Source: Hermatobates lingyangjiaoensis (taxonomy: Eukaryota > Arthropoda > Insecta > Hemiptera > Hermatobatidae). From it: a stretch of DNA of 64,000 nucleotides. How positions within the stretch are numbered: the first letter of the stretch is position 1; each line of letters starts with the position of its first letter. The position numbers and the translations under genes were made by a program. Shown one piece after another: positions 34,641-46,221 of this stretch. The notes under the pieces were generated by a model that was not told the origin of the DNA, did no database searches, and saw only the letters and a program-made list of their open reading frames with translations. The DNA is taken from assembly GCA_026182355.1 (NCBI GenBank), contig JAPFBL010000243.1:1-64000 (forward strand), in the 5' to 3' direction.

Positions 34641-35115
34641 AGTATAAATTTGTAAAACTTATAACAGGTAAAATGTATAAAAAATGTACCTAATCGAATG
34701 TTTTCCTTATCTCGACCACATATATTTAACACTATTTTTCTTTTTTATCCAGGTTTGGTCTAGCTTCAATAGTACAACACCTTTAAGCCAATGTTTCGAA
34801 GATTTGTAGACATCTTCAGGGCTAGATCAATACAGAATTTAATTACAATAACATGAAAAGTAATTATATTACATTATTTAATTAATATAAATAATTACCT
34901 TAATGTTTCCATGTTTCCTCACAATAGAAAAATACTAAGGCAATTATGCATATTAATTAAATAAGGTAATATAATTACTTTTCATAATATTGTAATTAAT
35001 TTCTATATTGATTTAGCCCTGAAGATGTCTACAAATATAGACGAAACGTCGGCTTAAAGGTGTTGCATTATTCAAGCTGGACCAAACCTCAATAAGAATG
35101 AAAAATAGTGTTAAA
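34641..35115. repeat. Palindrome P11, best family H6 copy
   Basis: Arms at about 34735-34903 and 34939-35115 around a 35-bp centre. Both arms hold complete hammerhead-like motifs: minus 34783-34823 and plus 35017-35056. Outside the left arm, sequence shared with 22285-22345 continues to about 34690, so the element is longer than the palindrome. Confidence 0.85.
35017..35056 (+). ncRNA. Hammerhead-like motif, family H6, with all stems
   Basis: AGCC (35017-35020), CTGAAGA (35021-35027), extra T (35028), stem II GTCTA ... TAGAC (35029-35033 with 35040-35044), GAAA (35045-35048), CGTC (35049-35052), GGCT (35053-35056) pairing with AGCC. Stem III is the self-complementary ACGT and the predicted cleavage base is C. 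The only deviation is the extra T between the core and stem II. Confidence 0.75.
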
Positions 35116-35395
35116 AAATATAAATGTTAAGTTGATATAACTCAAAAACATTTAAAGAATATCTGAGCAGATTGAAAATAGCTCCTAGTCCATCATGCCC
35201 ATGTAACGCGGAGACACCCCAATCTCCTAGACACTTGGTGTATGAGTGCTGTTTGAGGGAACCACAAAGACTGGCTCTCATACGTAAGGTCTTGGTGTGT
35301 GGAGAGGAGTGGCCCGTTAGGCCTTCCTCATTAATTAAAAAAGGTTATTATAAAGAATTTGTAAAACTTTTGTACAGTATAAACAATTAAGAAAA
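35110..35395 (+). pseudogene. Non-LTR (Jockey/R1-like) retrotransposon C-terminal fragment
   Basis: Plus-strand frame with SRLKIAPSPSCPCNAETPQS, then PRHLVYECCLREPQR and LIKKGYYKEFVKLLYSIN before a stop at 35390. The C-x-C...H-x-x-x-x-C cluster is the zinc-knuckle-like motif near the C-terminus of many Jockey and R1-type reverse transcriptases. The RT core is absent. It abuts the palindrome on its left. Confidence 0.7.
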
Positions 35396-38150
35396 AGATA
35401 TTATAATGTTGAATTATGAATGAATGTAAAATAAGTTAAAATAAGTATTTTGTAGTGTTAATGAAAGAAGTATTGTGTTTTGTATACAATACGATGATGC
35501 ATGTAATACACAGTGGAACATGCTGGAATAAAATACAAAATAAAAAAAAAAACTCAAAAACTTTACAAAGCATGAAATTAACTCTAGCGTTACCAATTTA
35601 CTATTTAACTTTATAAAAATACAAAATAATTTTAAAATCAAAACGATGTTACATTATAAAGTTTATTTTGTTATTAAACAAAATTTGATAGTTTTTGATA
35701 CCTGTACTTGACATTTTTTTTTACTATTCAAAAATATGATCGCTACCACGATGTCTAAGAACTCTATTGAAACCAGCAACAACCAGTTATTTTCTTTGTA
35801 AATAATTGATATTTTATTTAATCTTATCTCTGTTAGGTATTGTGACATACAGCGGAAAGCAATTAGTAGAAATGTGAATGGGAAACAAAGGGGTAGATTT
35901 TTTAGGTCTTAACTACTCGTATTATCACTAATGATATCACAACAGTGATGATATCACCCAGTCCTATCACTTTTTCACTTACAGGGTACGATAAAGTTAA
36001 GTAATTTATTCTTTGTGATTGATAAAAGATAAATTTTTCATCTTAATTTTGTATGAAATTAATGATTAAATGCATTTTATTTAATGCCATCTGTGGTCAT
36101 ATTAACAATTTGTTGTACCTCTCTAGGTAAATATTTCTTGGTAATTAGTATTATAATCAATACAACAGTAGTGGTAATGAGTTTGCAAATAGAGATAAAT
36201 ACTTGAGTCACAAAAATAGGTGTCTCGAATTAGCCTGTATGCAATGACATAGCAATTATTTTTGCCTTCCTGGAAGGTTATAACATCCCCCCCCCGCAAT
36301 TGAAAATCCAAAAACCTTCAAAAATCCACAAAGTCTCAAAATATATAGTCGTCATCAAAGACAACAAACGATTTTTTAAAACAGAAACGCATAATTCAAA
36401 TCATAAAAAATATGACTACATTAAATTAATTGGAGGCACAAAACAAATATAATACATTTTGAACCCCTTTAAAAAATCTGGTTATAAATTTATTTTTAAT
36501 TTGCAAATATTAGCAATTTTAATTTCAAATTCGTTGAAAAACAGTGATACACAAATAAAACATAAAAAAAAGCAATTACGACCATAAAACTGATTTTTGT
36601 ATAGAATTTCAAATTTTTTGTTCGCTTTTTATTATTTTAATTTTTTTGTCTCTTTTTTTCCAATCTCAAAATGTCGCCTCCTGGCACGTGCAAGGGAGCA
36701 GCATTTTAAGGTAGTCAAGTGGGGATCAACGAAATTCTTTGGAAAGAAGAGAAATATGAGGACAAAATACAACCACATTGCAAAAATGTGATTAAACCAT
36801 TTAAGTAGATAGTTATAGATCAAATGATTTCAAAGTAAATTGTATTCATCTTCAGTAAATTGAAGATGTTTAAAAGAAATGAATTTATTTTCACTTTCAG
36901 CATCATGAGCATTTGCGTAATCATTCAACATCTTTAAATTGTGAAATACGAGTACATTTAATAAACATATTTCTACAAATAGATGTAAATTATTACAGCA
37001 AGTAGGTTAATAAATCTTGAAAAGGCCTCTTTTGAAACAGTTAAGGTCATTGACATAGCAAGTTGGCTGACGTAGGGGGGGGGGGGCATTTTAAAGGGGT
37101 AAAAATAGAAAAAAGAAAAAAATTAAAATAATAAAAAGCTAAAAAAAAATCTGAAAACGAGTTTTTGAGGACGTAACTATTTTTGTTTTATTTGTGTATT
37201 ACCTTTTTTAAAACAAATTTTCAACTGTAATACTTACAAATTAAAAATAAATTTTTTCAAAACTGGTTTTTTAATGGGGTTCAAAATTTGTTATTTTTAT
37301 TTGTCAGTTAATTTTATTTAAGAATTTTTTTTTGTGATTTCAATTATACGTTTTTGTTTTGAAAAATCTTTAGTTTTCTTTGATGATGACTATATATGTA
37401 TATGTGAAGGGGCAAGTGCGGGGTGGGAGGGGGGGGGGGACAGAAATCTTATTGTCGGGTGGCAATAATAAGTTGCTACTCGTACAAGGCCACTGGTTAA
37501 GATTGACTTGGGAGAGTGTTAGGATTTAGGGCACAAGTAATGACCAGGCAGTAAAGAGCAGCCATCGCAGCAAACCTTTGACCCCGTCTAATTAATCAAA
37601 CTCCAAAAGAATAATGCAAACCTTCAATCAACACTGACTACAGCTTTTCTTAATTACAGCTATTTCTGAATTGTTAAATACAAAAGAGTATATCACTACA
37701 AATAATGCTATAATTAACATTATCTCTTATTTTATTTGCAAAAATAATAATAATTTTAAAAAAAAATATACAAGAAATCATTTGGAAGTATAGCTCAGTT
37801 AGGAAAGTATCATTATAGTATAGTAAAGTAACCATAATAATCTATAATAAATATATGAACTAGATTTAGATTAGGTTATAAGAGTTAGGAAACATTCCAA
37901 TTAAGAATAATAGAAAAAGGTTCGTTATAGAAAATTGTGATTTATATGAAATTATAATAGATCGAATTACTAATAATGCTCTAGTATATTCTGACTGTTT
38001 ATTTGTTAACGAATTAGTTTGAGGATTTTGATTAGCAGATGTACGAGTATAATCACTAATTGGTATTACCGTTATTTGGCGCAGATTCACTCATTGATAG
38101 CGTTTCCTATTTACCTTTGACTTCTAGCAACTTCCCTGGTCTGATGTAGA
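35396..38150. other. AT-rich intronic sequence
   Basis: Short G- or C-runs occur at about 36288-36295, 37075-37086 and 37420-37440. Sequence near 36290-36680 (AACATCCCCCCCCCGCAA, AAAATAAAAAGC) is partly repeated inverted at 37075-37400, a possible diverged foldback pair. No gene is seen. Confidence 0.4.
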
Positions 38151-38154
38151 TTCC

Positions 38155-38452
38155 TGCCTAAGTTCGGTTAGGTTGCAATGGCTGTTCCACAAGCGAACAC
38201 ACTTAGACCGAACATTGGGCTCTTTGTGATACAACACAAAGAAGACTGATTCTACATTAAAAGTCCTAAATTCTGCCTAACTCAAGTGCATTTATTAGTA
38301 TGGATCTTTAAAGAGTATCTGACATCGTTCAGGCTCGGGCCCGACGGCTTAACATACTCTCCGAGGGACGACGTGCTTAGATTTATTCACCGCCAGCGTA
38401 AATAAATCCAGAGCCAGAGTTAGTATTGAACTCCAGACCTACCAGAACTTAC
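38155..38452 (-). mobile_element. SINE family S1, copy 2 (head missing)
   Basis: Shares GACATCGTTCAGGCTCG, CTCTCCGAGGGACGACGTG and GATTCTAC...AGTCCTAAATTCTGCC with copy 1. The tRNA-like head is truncated after the B-box region at CTCCAGACCTACCAG. Confidence 0.7.
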
Positions 38453-38494
38453 ATGCCCCACCAGAACATGTTTGACACCTCAATAATACAACAA

Positions 38495-38540
38495 TAAAAA
38501 TCTGGAGTGGCCTACACTCAACTTTACTATAAGTAAAAAA
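38495..38540. repeat. R2 terminal segment
   Basis: AAATCTGGAGTGGCCTACAC followed by TCAACTTTACTATAAGTAAA, the inverse of the R2 end at 49410-49450. Confidence 0.6.
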
Positions 38541-38924
38541 GTATCAACCGGTTAACAACATAAAGATTTTTGTCTTCTTAATAGCTCTCACATTCAAGCA
38601 CAAGTCAAAATTTCAATATCTGTTAAAAAAAAAACTTTTTTGTTTAAAATTTCTTCCCCTTATGTTTTTCTGATTAGATCATGAATGTGTACTTTATACC
38701 ACTGTCTTAAAGTCCTATCTGTTTATCCAATGTAGTGATGTTCCAAATCATTGCATCTTATTCTCTAAATCTTGTTTTAATTCATTATTATCACTATTTA
38801 AAAATTCCAATGAGGAAAAATTTCATTACTTAAGTAAAGATATTAATTTACAAAATCAAACGGTTTAATGTATTTCTATTTATATTCGACAATCAAATGT
38901 ACACATCAACACTTCGAAGCCCAT

Positions 38925-39125
38925 TTTTATGAAAAATATTAACCTCATCTGTGAAAGATTATGGATTGTAACGTCTACACAAACTTTAGATACACACGCA
39001 CACACACAGACATCATCGGGAAAACGACATAAATAACTTTGGGACCTCAAAAATGTAAATCGGTCAAAATATCGAGATGGAATGTTTTACTATACTTATA
39101 ATAAACTAACAAGTTTTGTTGTCGT
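38925..39125. repeat. Interspersed repeat R1 copy
   Basis: Contains GAAAGATTATGGATTGTA, a short (CA)n, AACTTTGGGACCTCAAAAATG and ACTATACTTATAATAAAC, parallel to the 44.25-44.48 kb copy. Confidence 0.55.
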
Positions 39126-39439
39126 TTACAGGACAATTTTGTGTGGAAACTTTTCCTACAATTCACAATAAACTTAATGTATTAACGACTGGAGTAATAT
39201 TAACTACCAGGAATATATTTTTTGCCTCAATATACTACTTTTTCGGGTTAATCTAAAATAATCAAAGAGTTATTTGAACTTTAATGTAGTATATATATAT
39301 TTTCAAGTTGATAAAATATAAATATAAACTATAAATTATAATATAAATATAATATATAATATGAATAAATTTGAACATATTGAAATGAATTATTTTAATT
39401 TAGACTTGGAATATTTTAAATTAAACTTGGATTATTTTA

Positions 39440-39750
39440 AATTAGGTTATGTTGTAGTGGCAGTCTCACAAGAGAACAGACATATGGCCCTTTGAGATAC
39501 TACACAATGATTCTACATGGGAGTCCTCACTGAAGTGTATTATTTAGAGTAGGGGCCTATAACGTACATATACTTGACATAGTACAGGCTCGAGACCAAC
39601 CAATTAACGCCCACTCCCAGGGACGAAATATCAGATTTTTGTTTTCACATTCCACGTAAATAAGGTAAATCGAGTGCCAGAGTGGGCAGTGAACTTGGGC
39701 TCTAACAGTCCTTAGGCGAACACGTTACCTCTGGACTAATCTGACCCCTC
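39440..39750 (-). mobile_element. SINE family S1, copy 3 with tRNA-like head
   Basis: The minus-strand head reads GGTCAGATTAGTCCAGAGG then TAACGTGTTCGCC (A-box region) and GCCCAAGTTCACTGCCC (eroded B box). The body has the diverged central block (CAGGCTCGAGACC) and the tail GATTCTACATGGGAGTCC. It supports the tRNA origin of copy 1. Confidence 0.72.
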
Positions 39751-41445
39751 TATTTAAAATGAAACTAGGATTAATTTAAATTAATCTTATAAAGTTGTAG
39801 TTAGTACGTAAAATATAATACATCTAATTGAACAATTGATATTCACCAGTCATGAGGTATTTGTTGTGTTATTTATTTATTGATAGTCACTGACTAAAAT
39901 CCATTCACACTAAGAGCATGGTATACAATACAAATAATACTATGAACAAATAAAATAGGAGAAACTACAATAGTACAATAAAAATAGTAATAATAGTACG
40001 CATATAGTAAAACAATATATTAAAATAATTGAATCACTGTAGAAGGATTTTTTAACAAAATATAGATTAGGCAAAATAAAATAATATTTTAGAACTAAAT
40101 AAATTTAAATGTAACAATATAGCATACGAGAAAAAAATATGAGAGTAACATTGTTTAAGATCCAAAAATACTAAGGCAGTTTGGAAAATAGGTACATCTA
40201 ATACACTAAATAACTGTTTTCAATGATACTAAAACACGCTTTTTAAATATTGTTATAGAAGAAACCATTTTGATTCAGTTGATAAGTTCCCTGAGCCTTG
40301 AAAACAATTACAACATGATATTTTGCATGATGTATACGGTGGTAATTATATTAAATATTATATTTTCCTGGTGAGGTGAATGGTGACCAAATATACCATT
40401 ACTAATAATATATTACTATACATAAAAGTGAAAATTCTAAAGAAACATCAATCCAACTCGTAATATAGAAAAGAAAATTAATATAATGTTTCCACTGACC
40501 GTAACTATGATCAATATCTTCCGTATTCTTGCATTGTCGTTCAATCAACGTAAAAACTAATTGAAAACAGATGTATTAAACTAAATTTTTCAATCAGAAC
40601 ATATTTGAATTCATTTAAAACTATTACAAATAAAAGTGACGCTATTAGAAATGAAAAGGACTTGGAAAAATGAGAGCTATGATTGGTTGAAATAATCATA
40701 CGATAGAAAAGACATGCGCGTTATGTAGCGTTGGCGGGAAATGAAGGGACTAACCATATTCTAGCTGGATGACAATTATTTATACACTCAATGCAGACCT
40801 ATGAACCTGAATTGAATTCCATTCAACGTTTTAAAAATCATTTCTAATCCATTTTATACTTTGATACGAATAACTTGGCTTTACTAGCTTTATTGAATAT
40901 ATAAACTCCATATTATAAAATTTCCTTTTTTTATTATAAGTGATTATAATAATGTCAAATATAAATAAGTTACTACAGGTATTGAATTTCATATTATTAT
41001 AATAACTAAAAGTAACACTGTTTTACTGGCATTATTTAATTTGATAAACTCTGTATTATGAGGTTTCGTTTTAATTTTTTATAAATAGCCACAATAGTTT
41101 AAAAATAAATACGTTAATAGAATTATTGAATTTAAAATTATATTATCAAATAGCATAACAAATAACACCAACCTTCTCTTACTGCATATGTAGATCCTAT
41201 ACATCCTTAAAATCTACCTAATGAATTTCGTAAAATTAAATACAATTTCTCTAAGGGCAATTATCCTTTATTATTACTCAATTTACTAGAATTTAGTTGA
41301 GCCACTATAATTTCATACTCGAGTGTAAATTAATGCTCTAATTATTTCTTTATTATTTCACTCATCATAGTCCATTGTGTAGCTAATTAAAACAAATAAT
41401 ACTTCAACTTATCCAAAATTGTTCTCCTTGGAATTAATAAATAAA
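39751..41445. other. AT-rich intronic sequence
   Basis: No gene or family recognised. Confidence 0.45.
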
Positions 41446-41512
41446 ATCTGGAGTGGCCTACACTCAACATTACTATAAGTAAATTTAATATCAAACTTCT
41501 TGGATATATAAT
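41446..41512. repeat. R2 terminal segment, inverted
   Basis: AATCTGGAGTGGCCTACACT and TTACTATAAGTAAATTTAAT then AACTTCTTGGATATATAATAT match the reverse of 49385-49450. Confidence 0.65.
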
Positions 41513-41610
41513 ATATAATGTATCATTTAAGCATAATGTAAACATCTAAATGGGATATGATTATTAGTCTTTCATTCCTGAGGTAGTACTGATAGTGATT
41601 GAAGGACATA

Positions 41611-42208
41611 TCTATATAAATAAAATAATGATTTTGTCTGTGCATTGCTTAGAACTGACTCATTTCAAGTTTTCTTTACGTTTCATACATTGGAGAAACC
41701 GAATCCACCATTAGAAAAATTTCTGTCGGTTTGTCGGTTTGTCTGTTTGTCCGCAAAACTTTGTCATATGCCATGTTATATGCCATAGAGGCGGACATAA
41801 TGACTGAATGTGGTATTGGGGAGTCTGTATGTATACCACACATACCATTGATTCCGAGCCACTGTCTGTTTACGTTGAAATTATTGCAAAGTCCGGTCAG
41901 AGTCTATTTCGCAATGACGTTAACTAAGTCGCAAAGGGAGACTTCATCTAATGCAGGAATACAAGGTAGCGAAACCAAGTTTTTCTCACATGGTCAAATG
42001 TAGTTTACATGCTCAACGGTCAGAGGTATCAACTCTTTCTTCTACCATGAACCTGAAGCACAGACAGCTAATGTAGTGTATTTAGAGGCATTTGTTTAAC
42101 ACTGTAGTAATAATGGTATTTTCTACTGTTCTATAATTTCTAATGACATTTTGGAATACCAAAAATGACGGAACTTCTGATTCCGTCAAAGACGGGTACG
42201 TTTGCTAT
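41611..42208 (+). mobile_element. Helitron, internally deleted copy
   Basis: Starts TCTATATAAATAAAAT. The 3' end has a hairpin CCGTC-AAA-GACGG about 10 nt before a CTAT terminus (CTAG in the neighbouring copy ending at 42940). This TC...hairpin...CTRR layout is diagnostic for Helitrons, which move by rolling-circle replication. A helicase C-terminal remnant lies inside. At about 600 bp it lacks the Rep domain and most of the helicase. Confidence 0.85.
41731..42099 (+). pseudogene. Helitron Pif1-like helicase, C-terminal remnant
   Basis: The frame includes VCIPHIPLIPSHCLFTLKLL, then QSPVRVYFAMTLTKSQRET and FSHGQM, corresponding to the last helicase motifs of Helitron proteins (P-x-x-x-A-F-A-M-T-I-N-K-S-Q-G-Q and F-x-H-G-Q-L-Y-V-A). 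A stop follows at 42001-42003. The same frame continues with CSTVRGINSFF...TANVVYLEAFV and a stop at 42097-42099, matching the usual C-terminal C-S-R-V...N-V-V-Y-x-E. The glycine after KSQ is replaced (KSQRE) and the ATPase motifs are absent. It is a dead fragment; the first 30 or so residues are not helicase. Confidence 0.88.
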
Positions 42209-42600
42209 GTATTATATATAACTATAAACTTTTTTTTAATTTAATATTTGCTTAATAAATACACTGGTAATAATGTAAGATATGGGACCAGAGTAGCCCA
42301 GTGGCTTGCGTGATCGCCGATGACAGTAGTGCAAATGTATTATAAATAAATGTAACAAACAAATATTTCTTTGAATTTAAAATTTGGATAATATAAAAAA
42401 TGGTAATAAAGTAAAGGGATCTAGCCAGGGTAGCCAGTAGCTTGCTTGCTCGCCGATGACAGTAGTGCAAATGTATTATAAATAAGTACAACAAAAATAT
42501 TTTTTTTTAATTTAATATTTGCGTAATATAAATACTGGTAATAAAGTAAGGTATGGAACCAGAGTAGCCCAGTAGCTTGCGTGCTAGCTTTTGACTGGGA
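42209..42600. repeat. ~136-bp tandem repeat (family T136), about three units
   Basis: The landmark GATGACAGTAGTGCAAATG occurs at about 42319 and 42455 (136 bp apart) with a diverged third unit near 42586. Each unit is TA-rich apart from the AGTAGCCCAGTGGCTTGCGTG block. It lies between two Helitron copies; the same unit lies beside a Helitron start at 14.9-15.1 kb. Confidence 0.8.
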
Positions 42601-42604
42601 GCAC

Positions 42605-42940
42605 GTTAATTAGAACTAACTCATTTCAAGTTTTCTTTACGTTTCATACTTCAGAGTAGCCACATGTGCCCTTAGAATAATTTCTGTCTGTCGGTTTGTC
42701 CACAAAATATTGCCACCATAAGACATATAAAGCTGAAACATTGATTGTAGATTTGTGTATGTCTAACTTAAAATCTAATCTTTGTATACAGAGGCATTTG
42801 TTTAGCACTGTACTAATAATGGTATTTTCTACTATTCTATAACTTCTAATTGTAGTATTAGTATAATACTATAATTGATATTTTGGAATACTAAGTATAA
42901 TAGAATTTTTGATTCCGTCAAAGACGGGTACGTTTGCTAG
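42605..42940 (+). mobile_element. Helitron, second copy, 3' part intact
   Basis: Runs from AGAACTAACTCATTTCAAG to GATTCCGTCAAAGACGGGTA and CGTTTGCTAG. The 3' hairpin and a perfect CTAG terminus, followed by T, are present. The TC start is missing and the helicase fragment is reduced to GAGGCATTTGTTTAGCA. Confidence 0.8.
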
Positions 42941-43419
42941 TCAATATATAAGCTTATTTCTGTATATCACACAGCTGATGCAAATAATTAGATAAGTATA
43001 ACTACAGCAGTAATAATATTTTTGAAAAACCAAAGTGAACATTTCTTCATATGAAATATTCTCCTACAAGAGAATATCGCTTTTGTTCAAATAGCCAGTG
43101 GATCTCTTACATCGTTTACTTCACCTTCTTCTTTATTGAATATTTAAGTGCAATTTTCAAATTTAAAATAGGAAAATACTCTAGTTTACTCTGAAAAACA
43201 TCACAAACATCGAAGAAAAAATGTTGTTTTAAGATAATTTATAATTAAGGATGTTCGATAATTACATTTATTAAACTTTAAACAAAAGATTTCAATTTTG
43301 AATTATGTTGAATATTTTTGCTCTTTTATAGGAATTATAATACAGCGAAATTTATGGCTCCTTATTATTTATTAAAATAATTTTCCTTCGTCTTCATAAA
43401 AAATCATGTATACCATTTT

Positions 43420-43760
43420 TTTCTGAGCAAGTGTTATCTTTTTCCTGTCTGTTGTGCTCTGTTATAAGTTTGCTATGAATGGATATTGAGAAAAAATATA
43501 TTAGTAATTAGCCAGTTTACATACTCAACTCAAAGTCGAAGCCAGCTATTCAATATAATTTAAATCATTTGTAGCTGGGAGCTTCTAATTTTTGAAAATA
43601 ATAAATATGAACTATTAGACTAGAATAGACTAGAATTTTATCTCAGTGGTTTTGCTTAAAAAATTCCCTAGTCAATGTAAACATTGTAAAAAAATATCAA
43701 AAATTTGACAAGTATAGCAGGTGATCCCTTAGTCTGGGATAAACAAGCAGTTTTTATAGC
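43420..43760. repeat. Interspersed repeat R3, copy 1
   Basis: GAGCAAGTGTTATCTTTTTCC, AGAAAAAATATATTAGTAATTAGCC and CAACTCAAAGTCGAAGCC recur in the same orientation at 61870-62130; TCAGTTTTTATAGC-like sequence continues the match near 62560. Confidence 0.6.
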
Positions 43761-44159
43761 TTTATTGCTCTTTCCAGTAATTGAAACTTCATGCATTTTT
43801 TTATGAATTGCTAATTTTTTGTTCCATTTTGGGTCAAATTTTCATCATTTTTTAATGAGCCGTTTAGCGTCAAAAAAACATTTTCTGAAAACAGAAATCG
43901 TACTTTAACGCCCCTTTGGTGAATGTAATTTTGAAAAAAATTATCTGAAATCATTTTCCATACAATGTTCTATTTTTAAGCATAGTTTCATTTTGATCTG
44001 TCAAACGGTATGGCTTGTATTGCTCTCACAAGCTTTGAGATTGAATTATAAGTCAAAATTTTTACATTTTATTGAAAAAAAAAAATATTTCCCGTTGTTA
44101 TAAAATTCTGAATATATTTTTCGTTTGTTCCATTTGTAACCTCAAAGATAATGCCACAA

Positions 44160-44482
44160 TTTCAAAACCAAAGGGTTATCAGTTTATGAGAAAAAAAGTT
44201 TTCTAAAAAACGGTTTTTGGCAAAAAAATTTACTTTCCCGTCATGTATAATTCTTCCCAAACAATAGGGATCTTCTATACTATGAGGCCCATTTTTTTGT
44301 AAAATATCAACTTGATCCATCAAAGATTCTGGACCATAGCGTGGTAACAAGCAAAACCACGAAAAACCATCGAAGAAACTTCATAAAACGACTTTTGGGA
44401 CCTCAAAACATATAATTCCGTAAAAATCTCGAGATCGAATTTTTTCACGATCACTATACTTTACTTATAGTAAAGTAATACT
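44160..44482. repeat. Interspersed repeat R1, longest copy
   Basis: CTATACTATGAGGCCCA, ATCCATCAAAGATTCTGGACC, ACGACTTTTGGGACCTCAAAAC and the end CTATACTTTACTTATAGTAAAGTA. A minus-strand open frame (44350-44162) overlaps it but is not supported by the other copies. Confidence 0.6.
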
Positions 44483-45823
44483 CATTACTTTATTGATTAT
44501 TAATCAATAATAGTTTAACAACGAAACAATACTAATAACAATACAGTGATAATCATACTAGATAATAAAAGCCATAATAATACTCAGCCTATTGCTATTA
44601 TTTTATTGGCATTTAATAGTATCATTCTATTTAATAGAAATAGAATAGAATTAGCACTTAAATATTAAATGCCACATAACATGATATGTTAGGAAATGTT
44701 TCTCCCATCAACATTTGGGCCGAGATCTGTTTCTCTAACAGAGATCAAAATATTCCTTTGTAACTTAATAAAAGTTGCCTACGCACCCCTCTCAAACTGC
44801 TTTCAAAGTTGCTACCAATATACATAAATGCGTTTAAAATTGTTTCAATCAAATAACATACGATCTAGTTATAACTTTGATATCCAACTAATTTCGAGAT
44901 GCAAACTGACCGAAAAAGGGAGAAATAAAGGAGAGAAAGCGGGGAAAATAATTGCAAATGGCTTTGAATCCGCTTTTAGTGTTTGATAGGGCATGCTAAT
45001 CAATTAAAGAGTCGTCTCCTTTTTAAACTAAAATAAATAATTTCACTCGAACCATTTCATTAAGCATCCCTCCAATCTGTCTTTTAAGACTAAACTTTCA
45101 TAATTAGAAGACCAATTACTCCAATATTGATTTTATTTCTAAAAAAAAAAGCTTACAATATAATAGAAAATAGAATGCATTTATCAAGAAGAATAAAGAA
45201 ATACTGTACCTTCCTTGCTAATTACGGAAGTAACTTGCTAAACTGTATTAGCTATTTCCCACTGTTAGACATATATATTTGAATATTTTTGAGTCTATGT
45301 CATAACATAATTAAGTGGAAAGTTTTTTCTGTACTTAAAAAGCATATAGAATTAGAATACAAAAGAATAATGCAAGCCTTTCATCGCTACTGACTACACT
45401 TTTCTAAAGTAGAACTATTCCTGAATACTTTGAAATTAGCAATTGCGATTTGAAAGTTTATCAAATTTTAATTGTTACTTTTAAGTTAAAAGATTGGCTG
45501 TTTTCCTAGTTAATCAAATCTCATAGTGTCAAATAGTTCATTATTTTCTTTACAAGTAGGATCGTCCCTAGGAAGGTACGGGCCTCCCCCATCCACAAAT
45601 TATTATATATATCAAAAACTGTTACATTGGTAATATTTAACGATGAGTCTGGTCAATTTGCAGGAGTGACAGATTAACCAGTGAATACGTCATCCATATG
45701 AAGCCACTACCATCGTCCCGCGAGGCCTCCACAAGTGCGGGGTTCTGCGGTTGACCCGGTTCGTCTTAGCTAAGGAACGGGCCAATATACAAATTAATAT
45801 TTACAGAGACTCTGTTAGCATAC
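44483..45823. other. AT-rich intronic sequence next to exon A
   Basis: No gene recognised. GC content rises near 45550-45780 just below the exon. Confidence 0.45.
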
Positions 45824-46070
45824 CTGAGGATAGTCGCTTTCCCTGCTTTGGTGGTTGAAATGACAGAAGTATGTAGGCGCTCCGCGTCGTGAATGCAGGA
45901 AAGCTAACCGTAGAAGGGGGCCGACTGTGTGCCCGTCTGACAGTGCCTCCATCGTAGTGTCGCGAATGTTGATGGGATGCTGTACTGACTTCTCCCAGTC
46001 GGTGTACTCATTTCTTATCGTAGAAAATATCTCGTTGAGGTGATACAAATAAGTGTTACGCACATATGTC
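45824..46070 (-). CDS. Nlg: Neuroligin-like gene, exon A (esterase-like domain)
   Basis: Minus-strand exon of 247 bp. The acceptor TTATTTTCAG ends at 46071; the donor CTCAG|GTATGC begins at 45823. Reading after a one-base phase: TYVRNTYLYHLNEIFSTIRN, then EYTDWEKSVQHPINIRD, ALSDGHTVGPLLRLA and CHFNHQSRESDYPQ. The V-R-N-x-Y-x-Y-H-L-N-E-I-F and N-E-Y-T-D-W-E-x...Q-H-P-I-N-x-R-D blocks are strongly diagnostic of invertebrate neuroligins. It joins the exon at 20473 in phase 0, producing ...SDYPQ-RLGSV.... Earlier exons (signal peptide, N-terminal esterase half) were not found and probably lie beyond 64000. Confidence 0.93.
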
Positions 46071-46221
46071 CTGAAAATAAAACAGACAAATTATATTTGG
46101 AATAAAATTAGTAATATATTTATTACTTTTAGTTTGTAGTAATTAAACACATTATTAACTATGTTGGTGTGCTAGGGTAATTTTTTCATGTACTGACTGA
46201 AGGGGTCAAGAACTTTTCGAT

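Larger units (their letters stand above)
20474..45823 (-). other. Large neuroligin intron (~25.3 kb)
   Basis: Deduced from the in-frame phase-0 join between ...SDYPQ (donor CAG|GTATGC at 45823) and RLGSV... (acceptor GCAG at 20474). No further host exon was recognised between them; the content is transposon debris and AT-rich sequence listed separately. Confidence 0.75.

Noticed and set aside
37783..37860. TAGCTCAGTTAGGAAAG resembling a tRNA A box
   Set aside because: No matching B box or cloverleaf stems follow.
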